Positions 1 to 8,331 of a DNA stretch of 64,000 bases are shown piece after piece. The notes under the pieces are model-generated. The model saw only the letters and a list, made by a program, of their open reading frames with translations, made no database searches and was not told the DNA's origin. A program made the translations under genes and the position numbers. Numbering within the stretch: position 1 is the first letter of the stretch; each line of letters starts with the position of its first letter. Source of the stretch: Kordia jejudonensis (GTDB taxonomy: Bacteria; Bacteroidota; Bacteroidia; Flavobacteriales; Flavobacteriaceae); contig NZ_LBMG01000001.1 in NCBI RefSeq assembly GCF_001005315.1, positions 1 through 64,000 of the forward strand, read 5' to 3'.

Positions 1-23
1 GGAAACCACTCGCTTTTGCACTG

Positions 24-53
24 CAAATATAGAACGAGAATTATATTATGCAA
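24..53 (-). promoter_or_regulatory. Bacteroidetes-type promoter reading out of the left edge
   Basis: On the minus strand there is TTG (51-53), exactly 19 bases, then TATATTTG (24-31), a full match to the flavobacterial consensus TTG-N19-TAnnTTTG. Transcription would run leftwards, so a gene divergent from the tryptophan dioxygenase probably lies just outside the window. The match is seen directly; activity is inferred. Confidence 0.65.
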
Positions 54-191
54 GCATAGTATTTTACTTTAACAGTATTTTTATGATCACAAGTGTAGTT
101 TGTTGGTGTTTCTTAACAACTCTTCAATAAACTTGATGTTTTATTGAAAAGTATGCAACATTATATCACTTCATTGGCTTCCAACTATTGG

Positions 192-1136
192 CTAATGCAT
201 TGTTTTATAGCCATCTAAATTGGTAATTCCCCAGTTTTCCAACTCTTCTTCACTCCAAAGTTCTGGAAAAAAGATTCTTCGTTGGTATTTTGGATGCATG
301 TACTTCTGCCAGTCACTTCCACCAGTAGCTTCTGCATTTCCTTCTTGAGAGTTTATATATTTTGCCGCCGCATTGTAATGATGCATTACCCAACTTATGT
401 TTACTGTATGGTCATAATGACGCATTGCATTGATCAACGCTGTATCATTTTGATAGTTTCTTGGCAATTGCTTAAATTTTGTCCACAAGTTGATGGTATT
501 GTATTCTTTCATCCATGCAATGAGTTCTTTTTTGTATTTCTCATCAAAATTGACCATTAATTTACTGCGTTTCCCTGTTTTATGATCGTTTCCTGCCACT
601 TGCCAATACATATTGTTATACGCATGTAAGTATGGAGTTTCACGATCAATAGTAGTTCTAAATCTGTAATCGATTAGATTGATTAATTCCGTAGAAGCGA
701 TTTCAATTTTTCGGTATTGCGCAGATTGAAAACCACTTGCAGGCGTTAACGTATCGCGGAATTTCATGTATTGCGTTACTTCCATTCCATCGCCCATAAT
801 GTCGAAAGAATTAGATAGTAAGTCAAAATAACGACTGATTCGCATTAAATGCATGATAAATTTTTCAGGTTGAATGTTCTCTGTGTGTGCTATTTGTTGC
901 ATTTCCCACAGAATCATTTTAAATATCAATTCATTGACTTGATGATATATTAAAAAAACCATTTCATCAGGCAGTTGCGTACGTTGCGTTTGCAATCCTA
1001 AAAGCGCGTCTACTTGAATAAAATCCCAGTATTTCATGGGTTCTGCATGCAATAATCCTGAAAGATGCACATCAGGATCTTGTCCCATATCCAAATATTT
1101 TTTGTCTATAGCGGCTAGTAATTCTTCTCTAGTCAT
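192..1136 (-). CDS. kynA: Tryptophan 2,3-dioxygenase
   Basis: A heme enzyme that opens the indole ring of L-tryptophan to N-formylkynurenine, the first step of the kynurenine route; cytosolic and usually tetrameric. Family marks are the segment around YHQVNE (about residues 64-69, with the active-site His), FRDTLTPASGFQS (about 126-138), the paired His at WVMHHY (about 249-254, where the proximal heme ligand is expected) and ATGGSDW (about 270-276), a variant of the usual GTGGS loop. The length of 314 is normal for bacterial members. It lies downstream of hppD and hmgA on the same strand, separated by about 180 bases that carry an inverted repeat. Together they form an aromatic amino acid catabolic cluster. 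No kynurenine formamidase or kynureninase is in the window. Confidence 0.93.
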   Translation of the reverse strand: MTREELLAAIDKKYLDMGQDPDVHLSGLLHAEPMKYWDFIQVDALLGLQTQRTQLPDEMVFLIYHQVNELIFKMILWEMQQIAHTENIQPEKFIMHLMRISRYFDLLSNSFDIMGDGMEVTQYMKFRDTLTPASGFQSAQYRKIEIASTELINLIDYRFRTTIDRETPYLHAYNNMYWQVAGNDHKTGKRSKLMVNFDEKYKKELIAWMKEYNTINLWTKFKQLPRNYQNDTALINAMRHYDHTVNISWVMHHYNAAAKYINSQEGNAEATGGSDWQKYMHPKYQRRIFFPELWSEEELENWGITNLDGYKTMH

Positions 1137-1182
1137 GTTGTTATTTTTAGGGAAAGAAAGGTATTTTTAGTGTTGAACTGTG

Positions 1183-1253
1183 TCCTATTGAGCGCAGTCG
1201 AAATAGCTTTAAAAACTAGAGTTTCTAAGTTCTCGACTGCGCTCGAAATGACA
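1183..1253. repeat. Inverted pair of TCGACTGCGCTCGA-type dispersed repeats
   Basis: Between hppD and kynA, TGAGCGCAGTCGAAA (about 1189-1203) and its inverse TCTCGACTGCGCTCGAAA (1231-1248) face each other and can form a long stem. The same core occurs at 42571, 46776 and 58742. A related degenerate repeat containing TTCGCAATGACA follows at about 1272-1298. In RNA the stem could act as a terminator or stabiliser between the two genes. Confidence 0.7.
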
Positions 1254-1317
1254 TTATAGTAAATAATTGAAAGATTGCTTTACTTCATTCGCAATGACAC
1301 ATCATTTGTGTTTCATT

Positions 1318-2481
1318 TTATAACGTTCCGCGTGCGGCTTGCTCTCTTTCAATCGCTTCAAATAGTGCTTTGAAGTTTCCTACTCCGAATGATTGTGCTC
1401 CTTTACGTTGAATGACTTCAAAAAACATTGTTGGTCGGTCTACAATGGTTTTGGTAAAAATTTGCAACAAATATCCTTCTTCATCTCTATCAATTAAGAT
1501 TCCGTGTTTTCTGAGTTCGTCTACATCTTCATCAATATCGCCAACACGTTCTAATAAGTCATCATAGTACGTTTCTGGAACATATAAAAATTCTACGCCA
1601 CGTTCGCGCATTTGCGAAACCGTCTCAATAATATTGTCTGTAGCAACTGCAATGTGTTGCACACCAGGTCCGTTGTAAAAGTCTAGATATTCTTCTATTT
1701 GCGATTTCTTTTTCCCTTCAGCTGGTTCATTTATTGGAAATTTTATACGACCGTTTCCGTTACTCATTACTTTACTCATCAGCGCGGTAAAATCTGTAGA
1801 AATGTCATCATCCGTAAACGAGATAATTTGTGCAAAGCCCATTACTTTTGCATAGAATTCACACCATTCTTTCATTTCTCCCCAACCTACATTTCCAACC
1901 ATATGGTCAATAAATTTTAGTCCAACTGGCGTTGGATTGTAGTGAGATTCCCATTTTTGATATCCTGGTAAAAAGATACCGTTGTAGTTTTTACGTTCTA
2001 CAAAGATGTGAACCGTTTCTCCGTAGGTATAAATTCCCGAACGCACTACATATCCATGTTCATCTTCTTCTTTGGTAGGTTCCATGTACGGTTTTGCACC
2101 TCTTTTTGTCGTTTCTTCAAAGGCTTTTGTAGCATCTTCAACCCAAAGTGCCACAACTTTTACGCCATCGCCATGAAGATCAATATGTTCGTTGATTTCG
2201 CCACCTTTTCCTAATGGAGTTGTTAAGACCAATCGGATTTTATCTTGCTTTAATACATACGAAACTCTGTCGGTTAATCCTGTTTCTAAACCTGCATAGG
2301 CTTCCGATTGAAATCCGAAAGCTGTTTTGTAGAAGTGTGCCGATTGTTTGGCATTTCCAACATATAATTCTACATAATCTGTTCCTAAGAGTGGAAGAAA
2401 ATCTTCTGCGTCATCAAATAATTTTTTGAGTCCGTATTCTGTATTTTGTAAATCTTTTAAGTTTTTTATTTCTGCTGCCAT
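1318..2481 (-). CDS. hppD: 4-hydroxyphenylpyruvate dioxygenase
   Basis: A non-heme Fe(II) enzyme converting 4-hydroxyphenylpyruvate to homogentisate in tyrosine breakdown. It has two vicinal-oxygen-chelate halves. The metal triad is visible as the His in FIDHMVGNV (about residue 193), the His in GVQHIAVATDN (about 276) and the Glu in FFEVIQR (about 355). The C-terminal gate helix segment GVGNFKALFEAIE is also present. The length of 387 is standard. The next gene upstream on the strand is hmgA, which uses its product, with a gap of about 200 bases. A short palindrome lies 15 bases before the start codon. Confidence 0.96.
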   Translation of the reverse strand: MAAEIKNLKDLQNTEYGLKKLFDDAEDFLPLLGTDYVELYVGNAKQSAHFYKTAFGFQSEAYAGLETGLTDRVSYVLKQDKIRLVLTTPLGKGGEINEHIDLHGDGVKVVALWVEDATKAFEETTKRGAKPYMEPTKEEDEHGYVVRSGIYTYGETVHIFVERKNYNGIFLPGYQKWESHYNPTPVGLKFIDHMVGNVGWGEMKEWCEFYAKVMGFAQIISFTDDDISTDFTALMSKVMSNGNGRIKFPINEPAEGKKKSQIEEYLDFYNGPGVQHIAVATDNIIETVSQMRERGVEFLYVPETYYDDLLERVGDIDEDVDELRKHGILIDRDEEGYLLQIFTKTIVDRPTMFFEVIQRKGAQSFGVGNFKALFEAIEREQAARGTL

Positions 2482-2495
2482 CTTTTTATTTTTTA

Positions 2496-2508
2496 CTCGA
2501 TAATCGAG
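2496..2508. promoter_or_regulatory. Short palindrome before hppD, possible operator
   Basis: CTCGAT-A-ATCGAG is a perfect 6+6 palindrome 15 bases upstream of the hppD start. It may be an operator or a chance palindrome; no second copy was seen before kynA or hmgA. Confidence 0.2.
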
Positions 2509-2678
2509 ATTTAATATTTCAACGCTTGGTCGAAATGTTTTTTAATGTTTCCTCTAAATATCTCATTAACTCCCTACGACGTAGTTCATTATTTCTTTTT
2601 TAATTCATTGTATTCTTTATGAATTGAGTTACCACATAGCTCTGATATGCGTTGCAATATTAGTTGTGAGTCGTTTCA

Positions 2679-3848
2679 TTAGTGATCGCCGTTTTCTAAC
2701 CAAGATTTATAATAGTCTTCATCCGCAATTTTCATGGCTTCTTCCGTTACTTGTAATGGTTTGAATGTATCTACCATAACTGCCAATTCTTCGGTTTCTG
2801 TTTTTCCGATGCTTCGTTCTACAGCACCAGGATGTGGTCCGTGTGGAATTCCTGCTGGATGCAACGAAATGTGTCCTGCTTCTATGTCGTTTCTACTCAT
2901 GAAATCGCCATCAACATAGTACAACACTTCATCACTGTCAATGTTACTATGATTGTACGGTGCTGGAATGCTTTGTGGATGGTAATCGTACAGTCGTGGT
3001 ACAAATGAGCAAACGACAAATGCGTCTGTTTCAAAAGTTTGATGTACTGGTGGCGGTTGATGAATTCGTCCTGTTATAGGTTCAAAATCGTGAATTGAAA
3101 ACGCGTATGGATAGTTGTAACCATCGTATCCAACTACATCAAAAGGATGCGTTGCGTAGACCATTTCAAAGATATCGCCTTGCTTTTTTACTTTGATTAA
3201 AAAATCTCCTTTTTCGTCATGAGTTTCTAATTCTTCAGGTCGTCTAAGATCGCGTTCGCAAAATGGCGAATGTTCTAAGAGTTGACCAAACCAGTTTCTA
3301 TAGCGTTTTGGTGTGTATATTGGGCGATACGATTCTACAATGAATAATCGATTGTCGTCTGTATCAAAATCTAGTTTGTATATGATTCCGCGTGGCACTA
3401 ATAAGTAATCTCCATATTTGAAATCGAGATTTCCAAGCATCGTTCGGAGTTTTCCTGTTCCTTTGTGAATAAAGATTAATTCGTCTGCATCTGTGTTTTT
3501 GTAGAAATATTCTCGTGTTGATTCTTTTGGTGCTGCTAAAATAATATTGCAATCGCTGTTGGTTAAGACTATTTTTCTACTGTCTAAATAATCTTGTTCT
3601 GGTGCTACTTGAAATCCGCGCAAGCGATATGATTGAATGTTATTGGTTTTTGCGATTTTTGGTGCAACACTGTATTGTTTGCGTATTTCTTTGACTTGTG
3701 TTGGTCGATGTTCGTGATAACTGTTTGTGGACATTCCGTCGAAACCGATCGTTCCAAAAAGCTGTTCGTAATACAAATCGCCATTTGGCTTTCTAAAAAT
3801 CGTGTGTCTTTTGGGTGGAATGTTTCCTAATTTATGATAAAAAGGCAT
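2679..3848 (-). CDS. hmgA: Homogentisate 1,2-dioxygenase
   Basis: A cupin-fold Fe(II) enzyme that cleaves the ring of homogentisate to maleylacetoacetate, the step after HPPD. The C-terminal half contains the expected iron-binding surroundings: PYNHSNIDSDEVLYYVDG (about residues 296-313) and HPAGIPHGPHPG (about 330-341). The N-terminal half is a bicupin arm. The length of 389 is close to the compact bacterial form. It is the first gene of the leftward hmgA-hppD-kynA series. About 286 bases before the next gene upstream on this strand (the end of the patatin gene) hold no recognised element. Confidence 0.94.
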   Translation of the reverse strand: MPFYHKLGNIPPKRHTIFRKPNGDLYYEQLFGTIGFDGMSTNSYHEHRPTQVKEIRKQYSVAPKIAKTNNIQSYRLRGFQVAPEQDYLDSRKIVLTNSDCNIILAAPKESTREYFYKNTDADELIFIHKGTGKLRTMLGNLDFKYGDYLLVPRGIIYKLDFDTDDNRLFIVESYRPIYTPKRYRNWFGQLLEHSPFCERDLRRPEELETHDEKGDFLIKVKKQGDIFEMVYATHPFDVVGYDGYNYPYAFSIHDFEPITGRIHQPPPVHQTFETDAFVVCSFVPRLYDYHPQSIPAPYNHSNIDSDEVLYYVDGDFMSRNDIEAGHISLHPAGIPHGPHPGAVERSIGKTETEELAVMVDTFKPLQVTEEAMKIADEDYYKSWLENGDH

Positions 3849-4134
3849 GTTGATTAATTTAAATGATTAAAAAATTAAACGATTAAAAAAATGCACCTTC
3901 TTATTCAGGATTTCGTTTGATAAGATAGTGTAAGTGCGCTAGTAAGTCGTTCCAAAAAGGTTTCACTTGTATAATTTTAGTAGCTGATTTTGTAACAGCT
4001 ATACACAAATATCGGAATTATTTGGAGATTTTTAATGATTGAAGTCATGTTTGACTTTTATTTTGATGATTTCGTGAGATATAACAGCGTTTACAACCAA
4101 AAAATCCTACGATTGAAAAGGTATTTTTATCGAA

Positions 4135-6369
4135 CTAAAACCAAAATCCAATACTGAAGTGTAGTGTATCTTTTTCAATATCTGGTGACCAAGCGTATTT
4201 TACTTGCAACGGACCGAAAAAAGTTTCCAATCCATAACCAACAGCATATCCATTAAAATCTGGTGTTGAGAACCATTCGCCATTGTCAAAGATATTTTGC
4301 CCTGCATTGGCGTAATTTGCCGTAAGGTTTATATGGTGTTTTTCATAAAAGTTATAATCTAAAATAAAACTTGCTTTGACAAAACTATCGCCTGTAAAAC
4401 TTAAAAAATCGTACCCTAAAAAAGGCGTATAGTTGTTGATGAAGTTATTTCCAAATCCACCAAGCACAAAATCTAATGAATTGACATTTGTATCACCCAG
4501 TTTGAATCCGCCTTCTGTCGAAATGTTTAAGGAAAGATTGTCCATAATTGGTGTTGCATATCCTATTTTAGCTTTTGCTATTGAAAAGAGATCAAAGTTT
4601 TTTCGGTAATCTGATGAATAGAGATACCAATGAAAGTCTCCTGAAAAGAATACTCCTTTTGATGGGAAGTATTTGTTGTTGTACGTATCAAGTTTTAAAA
4701 ATCCAAATGTGCTCAGAATATCGCTTCGTTCAAAAATAGTTTCTTCTTCATTTTCGTCACTGATGGTTTCTGAAGCGATTTTTAAGCGCTTGTGTTCGGC
4801 ACCAATTCCAAATACAAACTCTTCACGAACAACAGTTTGCAAGTACAATTGATTGGTAAAGTCTGAAACTTCAATGTCTATTCGATTTAAGTCGGGATTT
4901 GACTGATCGTCACTGATTAAATCAAAACTTACGCCTCTTTCAAACGTATTGAAACGTGATTTGATTCCAATACTCCAATAATATCCTTTGTCTATGTAAT
5001 ATTCAAAGTTGTACCGAATGTTATCTCCAATGATAAAATCAAACGAAGCTACATCGTTATTAAATAATACATTTTTCTTTGTCACATTTATTAATCCTGC
5101 TGTTTTGTATACGTCGTCATAATGCGCTGCTAAACGTAGAAACATTTTACTAGGTCTTTCTCGCAAATTGAGCACAATATCTTCCGTTCCATCTTCATTT
5201 TTTAATGCTTTGTAACGAATTCCCGTAAAGTTTCCAGTTGCTGCCAAATTGCTAATTCCTTCCTGAAATTTTTGAAATGATACTTTCTTAGGTGTTTTAA
5301 ATCGCAATTTACCACGTACATATGAACGTGTATATTTTTTGTTTCCACGTAAGTGAATGTAGTTTATGTTTAATGAATCTTTTACTTTTACAGGTTTTAA
5401 GATTCTTTTTTCACGTTGTTGAGCCGCTATTTTTTGCAATACGTTTAGTTGATTTCTTGCTGCTTCCTCACCTCGTATGATTAACTCGCTGCCTTTATCG
5501 AACGACATCACTGAAAATCCTAAAATATCTGGACGAATGTAGATATCCGTTTTTTTACTTTTTACTTTCATATCATTGATCGTTTGAAAGTTGTTGATTT
5601 GAGAAAGAATACTCATCGCAGAACGCAATCGCTCGCGAGTAGCCAAACCATCTTGCACATCTACACCAATGATGATATCTACATTTTTTGCTCTTATTTC
5701 ATCAATGGGATAGTTATTGGTTACGCCACCATCAATTAATAACCGATCTTCTATAGGAATTGGTTCAAATAGGGAAGGAAATGCACCACTTGCCGTAATT
5801 GCTTCTGGCAAATATCCTTTGTCTAAAATGATTTGCTCGCCTTTTTCAATATCTGAGGCAATGCATAAAAACGGAATGGGCAATTTGCTAAAATCATCAA
5901 TATGATCAACGTGCATGAGCAATTTTGCAAGCTTGTTATATACGTTTTGTCCTTTAGAAATTGCAGAAGGGAACGCAACTTTGAAGTTATCAAAAGGTAA
6001 TGTAATTGCGTACCGTTCGGCATCTTCTTTTTCATAAAATGTTTTTACCGAACGCGGCAATTCGTCCTGTATTAATTTTTCAAAATCGGTAACTCGAAAG
6101 ATGGAATCTATCTGGTTTCCTGAATATCCTGAAGCGTATAGTGAACCAATTATTGCGCCCATACTTGTTCCGCCAATATAATCGACTCTGATCCCTAGAC
6201 TGTCTATAATTTTTAGGGTGCCAATATGTGCCAATCCTTTTGCACCACCACCACTTAGGACCAAACCTACGGTAAAGTCTTGCTTCTTTTTGTTAGTTTC
6301 TGTCGTATTTTGTGCAAAAACGAGAGAAGTACTTAGTAATAGTATGGCGATGTAAATCCACTTTTTCAT
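4135..6369 (-). CDS. Patatin-like phospholipase fused to an Omp85-type beta-barrel
   Basis: This is a predicted surface or outer membrane lipid hydrolase. In order it has a signal peptide ending near AQN (about residue 20), a patatin domain with the oxyanion loop SGGGAKG (about 39-45), the nucleophile motif GTSMG (about 68-72) and the catalytic DGG (about 213-215), a POTRA-like stretch around YIHLRGNKKYTRSYVRGK (about 337-354), and a C-terminal barrel ending in a terminal Phe (HFSIGFWF). This architecture matches type Vd (PlpD-like) autotransporters, with the patatin domain as passenger. In Bacteroidetes the barrel may instead anchor it. The start lies 11 bases after the uvrC stop, so it is probably co-transcribed with uvrC. 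Substrate unknown. Confidence 0.88.
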   Translation of the reverse strand: MKKWIYIAILLLSTSLVFAQNTTETNKKKQDFTVGLVLSGGGAKGLAHIGTLKIIDSLGIRVDYIGGTSMGAIIGSLYASGYSGNQIDSIFRVTDFEKLIQDELPRSVKTFYEKEDAERYAITLPFDNFKVAFPSAISKGQNVYNKLAKLLMHVDHIDDFSKLPIPFLCIASDIEKGEQIILDKGYLPEAITASGAFPSLFEPIPIEDRLLIDGGVTNNYPIDEIRAKNVDIIIGVDVQDGLATRERLRSAMSILSQINNFQTINDMKVKSKKTDIYIRPDILGFSVMSFDKGSELIIRGEEAARNQLNVLQKIAAQQREKRILKPVKVKDSLNINYIHLRGNKKYTRSYVRGKLRFKTPKKVSFQKFQEGISNLAATGNFTGIRYKALKNEDGTEDIVLNLRERPSKMFLRLAAHYDDVYKTAGLINVTKKNVLFNNDVASFDFIIGDNIRYNFEYYIDKGYYWSIGIKSRFNTFERGVSFDLISDDQSNPDLNRIDIEVSDFTNQLYLQTVVREEFVFGIGAEHKRLKIASETISDENEEETIFERSDILSTFGFLKLDTYNNKYFPSKGVFFSGDFHWYLYSSDYRKNFDLFSIAKAKIGYATPIMDNLSLNISTEGGFKLGDTNVNSLDFVLGGFGNNFINNYTPFLGYDFLSFTGDSFVKASFILDYNFYEKHHINLTANYANAGQNIFDNGEWFSTPDFNGYAVGYGLETFFGPLQVKYAWSPDIEKDTLHFSIGFWF

Positions 6370-6380
6370 TGGTAGGCGAC

Positions 6381-8171
6381 TTATTTTTTATGAAAGTTAT
6401 CGTATATTTTTTTTGCTCTGCTATCGCCAACAACTGTGGCAATTTCTTCACGTGAAGCAGCGGCAATACGTTTGACAGATTTGAATTTTTTTAGCAATTC
6501 TACAATGGTTTTTTCGCCAATTCCAGCAATGGTTTCTAGCTCTGAGTTTAACGCTTTATTACTTCTTTTATTTCTATGAAACGTAATTCCGAATCGATGT
6601 GCTTCGTTTCGCAAGTGCTGAATGATTTTGAGCGATTCACTTTTTTTGTCTAAATATAATGGAATTGAATCACCTGGATAATAAATTTCTTCCAAGCGTT
6701 TCGCAATTCCGATGATCGCAATTTTTCCACGTAAATTTAAGGCATCTAAACTTTTTAATGCAGAAGATAGTTGTCCTTTTCCACCGTCAATGACAATTAA
6801 TTGTGGCAATGGTTGTTCTTCTGCCAGCAAACGTTTGTATCGGCGATAGACAACTTCTTCCATTGAAGCAAAATCATCTGGTCCAACCACCGTTTTTATG
6901 TTGTAATGTCGGTATTCTTTTTTGCTTGGCTTTCCGTTTTTAAACACCACACACGCCGCCACAGGATTTGTTCCTTGAATGTTAGAGTTGTCAAAACATT
7001 CAATATGTCTTGGCTCTTCGGATAGACGTAAATCTTTTTTCATTTGCATCATTATGCGATTTACATGCTTGTCAGGGTCGGTAAGTTTTATTTGCTTGAA
7101 CCGTTCTTGTCGAAAGTATTTTGCATTTCGCAATGACAGATCGAGGATCCGTTTTTTGTCTCCTAGTTTTGGAATGGTAATTTTATATTTTTCGCCAACT
7201 TCTACTTTGAAAGGCACATATAGTTCTTTGCAATTGGTTTGAAAACGTTGATGAATTTCTGTAATAGCAAGTTCGAGTAATTCTTTGTCTGTTTCGTCAA
7301 GTTTCTTTTTTATTTCCATCGTATGCGAACGAACAATAGAACCTAACGAAAGTTGCAAATAGTTGATATAACCGAAACTTTCGTCTGAAATGATAGAGAA
7401 TACGTCAACATTACTGATTTTAGGATTTACAATTGTTGATTTTACTTGATAGTTTTCTAAGATCTCTATTTTTTCTTTGACTTTTTGTGCCGCTTCAAAT
7501 TCCATAGCTTCTGCTAGCGTTTTCATTTGTGCTTTGAATTGCTGTAAAGAATCTTTGAAGTTTCCTTTTATAATTTCGCGAATCGCTTTGATATCTTCAT
7601 CATAACTATGTACTGTTTGATAGCCTTCACACGCGCCTTTGCAGTTTCCTAAGTGATATTCTAAACAGACTTTGTATTTGCCTGAATTTATTTTTTCTTG
7701 TGATAAATCGTAGTTACATGTACGTAACGGGTATAGTCCTTTGATTAAGTCTAATAGTGTCCGAACCGTTTTCATACTCGTATATGGACCAAAGTATTCT
7801 GAACCGTCTTTGATCATTCTCCGTGTGGGAAATACACGCGGAAAACGTTCATTTTTGATACAAATCCACGGATACGATTTGTCGTCTTTTAGTAATACAT
7901 TGTACCGCGGTTGGTATTTTTTTATGAGATTATTTTCTAGTAATAACGCATCTGTTTCCGAAGCAACTACGATGTGTTTTATGGACGCAATTTTTTTGAC
8001 TAAAACCCTTGTCTTACCATATTCATGATTTTTGGTAAAGTAGGATGCAACCCTTTTTTTTAGATTTTTAGCTTTCCCTACATACAACAATTTCCCTTCC
8101 TTATCATAGTATTGATACACGCCAGGATTGGTTGGTAATGTTTTGAGTTGTAGTTCTAGTGCTTCGGTCAT
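6381..8171 (-). CDS. uvrC: Excinuclease ABC subunit C
   Basis: The nuclease subunit of nucleotide excision repair, making both incisions around a lesion. It shows the N-terminal GIY-YIG domain (PGVYQYYD ... LLYVGKAKNLKKRV, about residues 16-45), a cysteine cluster (CNYDL ... CLEYHLGNCKGAC, about 153-182), a UVR motif that binds UvrB (about 205-240), the RNase H-like endonuclease core with ECFDNSNIQG and VIDGGKGQL, and a C-terminal helix-hairpin-helix region (IAGIGEKTIVELLKKF). The 596 residues are full length. The patatin gene follows directly. Its 160-base upstream region has a short heptamer repeat and no clear promoter. Confidence 0.97.
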   Translation of the reverse strand: MTEALELQLKTLPTNPGVYQYYDKEGKLLYVGKAKNLKKRVASYFTKNHEYGKTRVLVKKIASIKHIVVASETDALLLENNLIKKYQPRYNVLLKDDKSYPWICIKNERFPRVFPTRRMIKDGSEYFGPYTSMKTVRTLLDLIKGLYPLRTCNYDLSQEKINSGKYKVCLEYHLGNCKGACEGYQTVHSYDEDIKAIREIIKGNFKDSLQQFKAQMKTLAEAMEFEAAQKVKEKIEILENYQVKSTIVNPKISNVDVFSIISDESFGYINYLQLSLGSIVRSHTMEIKKKLDETDKELLELAITEIHQRFQTNCKELYVPFKVEVGEKYKITIPKLGDKKRILDLSLRNAKYFRQERFKQIKLTDPDKHVNRIMMQMKKDLRLSEEPRHIECFDNSNIQGTNPVAACVVFKNGKPSKKEYRHYNIKTVVGPDDFASMEEVVYRRYKRLLAEEQPLPQLIVIDGGKGQLSSALKSLDALNLRGKIAIIGIAKRLEEIYYPGDSIPLYLDKKSESLKIIQHLRNEAHRFGITFHRNKRSNKALNSELETIAGIGEKTIVELLKKFKSVKRIAAASREEIATVVGDSRAKKIYDNFHKK

Positions 8172-8225
8172 TGGGTAGTATTGAGTACTGAGATGTTAGT
8201 ATTGAGATGTAGTGTTTCGCTTTTG

Positions 8226-8249
8226 GTTGTTTGTTGTTTGTTGTTTGTT
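8226..8249. repeat. Short (GTTGTTT)n heptamer tract upstream of uvrC
   Basis: About 3.4 units of GTTGTTT lie 55 bases before the uvrC start. The same unit makes a 74-base tract in the ilv leader (49971-50044). Just before it are degenerate AGTATTGAGAT-like repeats that also occur near 29262-29285. Confidence 0.85.
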
Positions 8250-8331
8250 ATTCGAAAATACTTTTATGTTTTGAAGTTGGAAATTGAATTCACAAGTGTA
8301 AAATAATCGAATTATTACGTATCACTTTGAC

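Noticed and set aside
282-560. A 92-residue plus-strand ORF inside kynA
   Set aside because: An antisense shadow of a well supported gene, with no signal of its own. Many similar shadows in ileS, gltB and the ilv genes were left out for the same reason.
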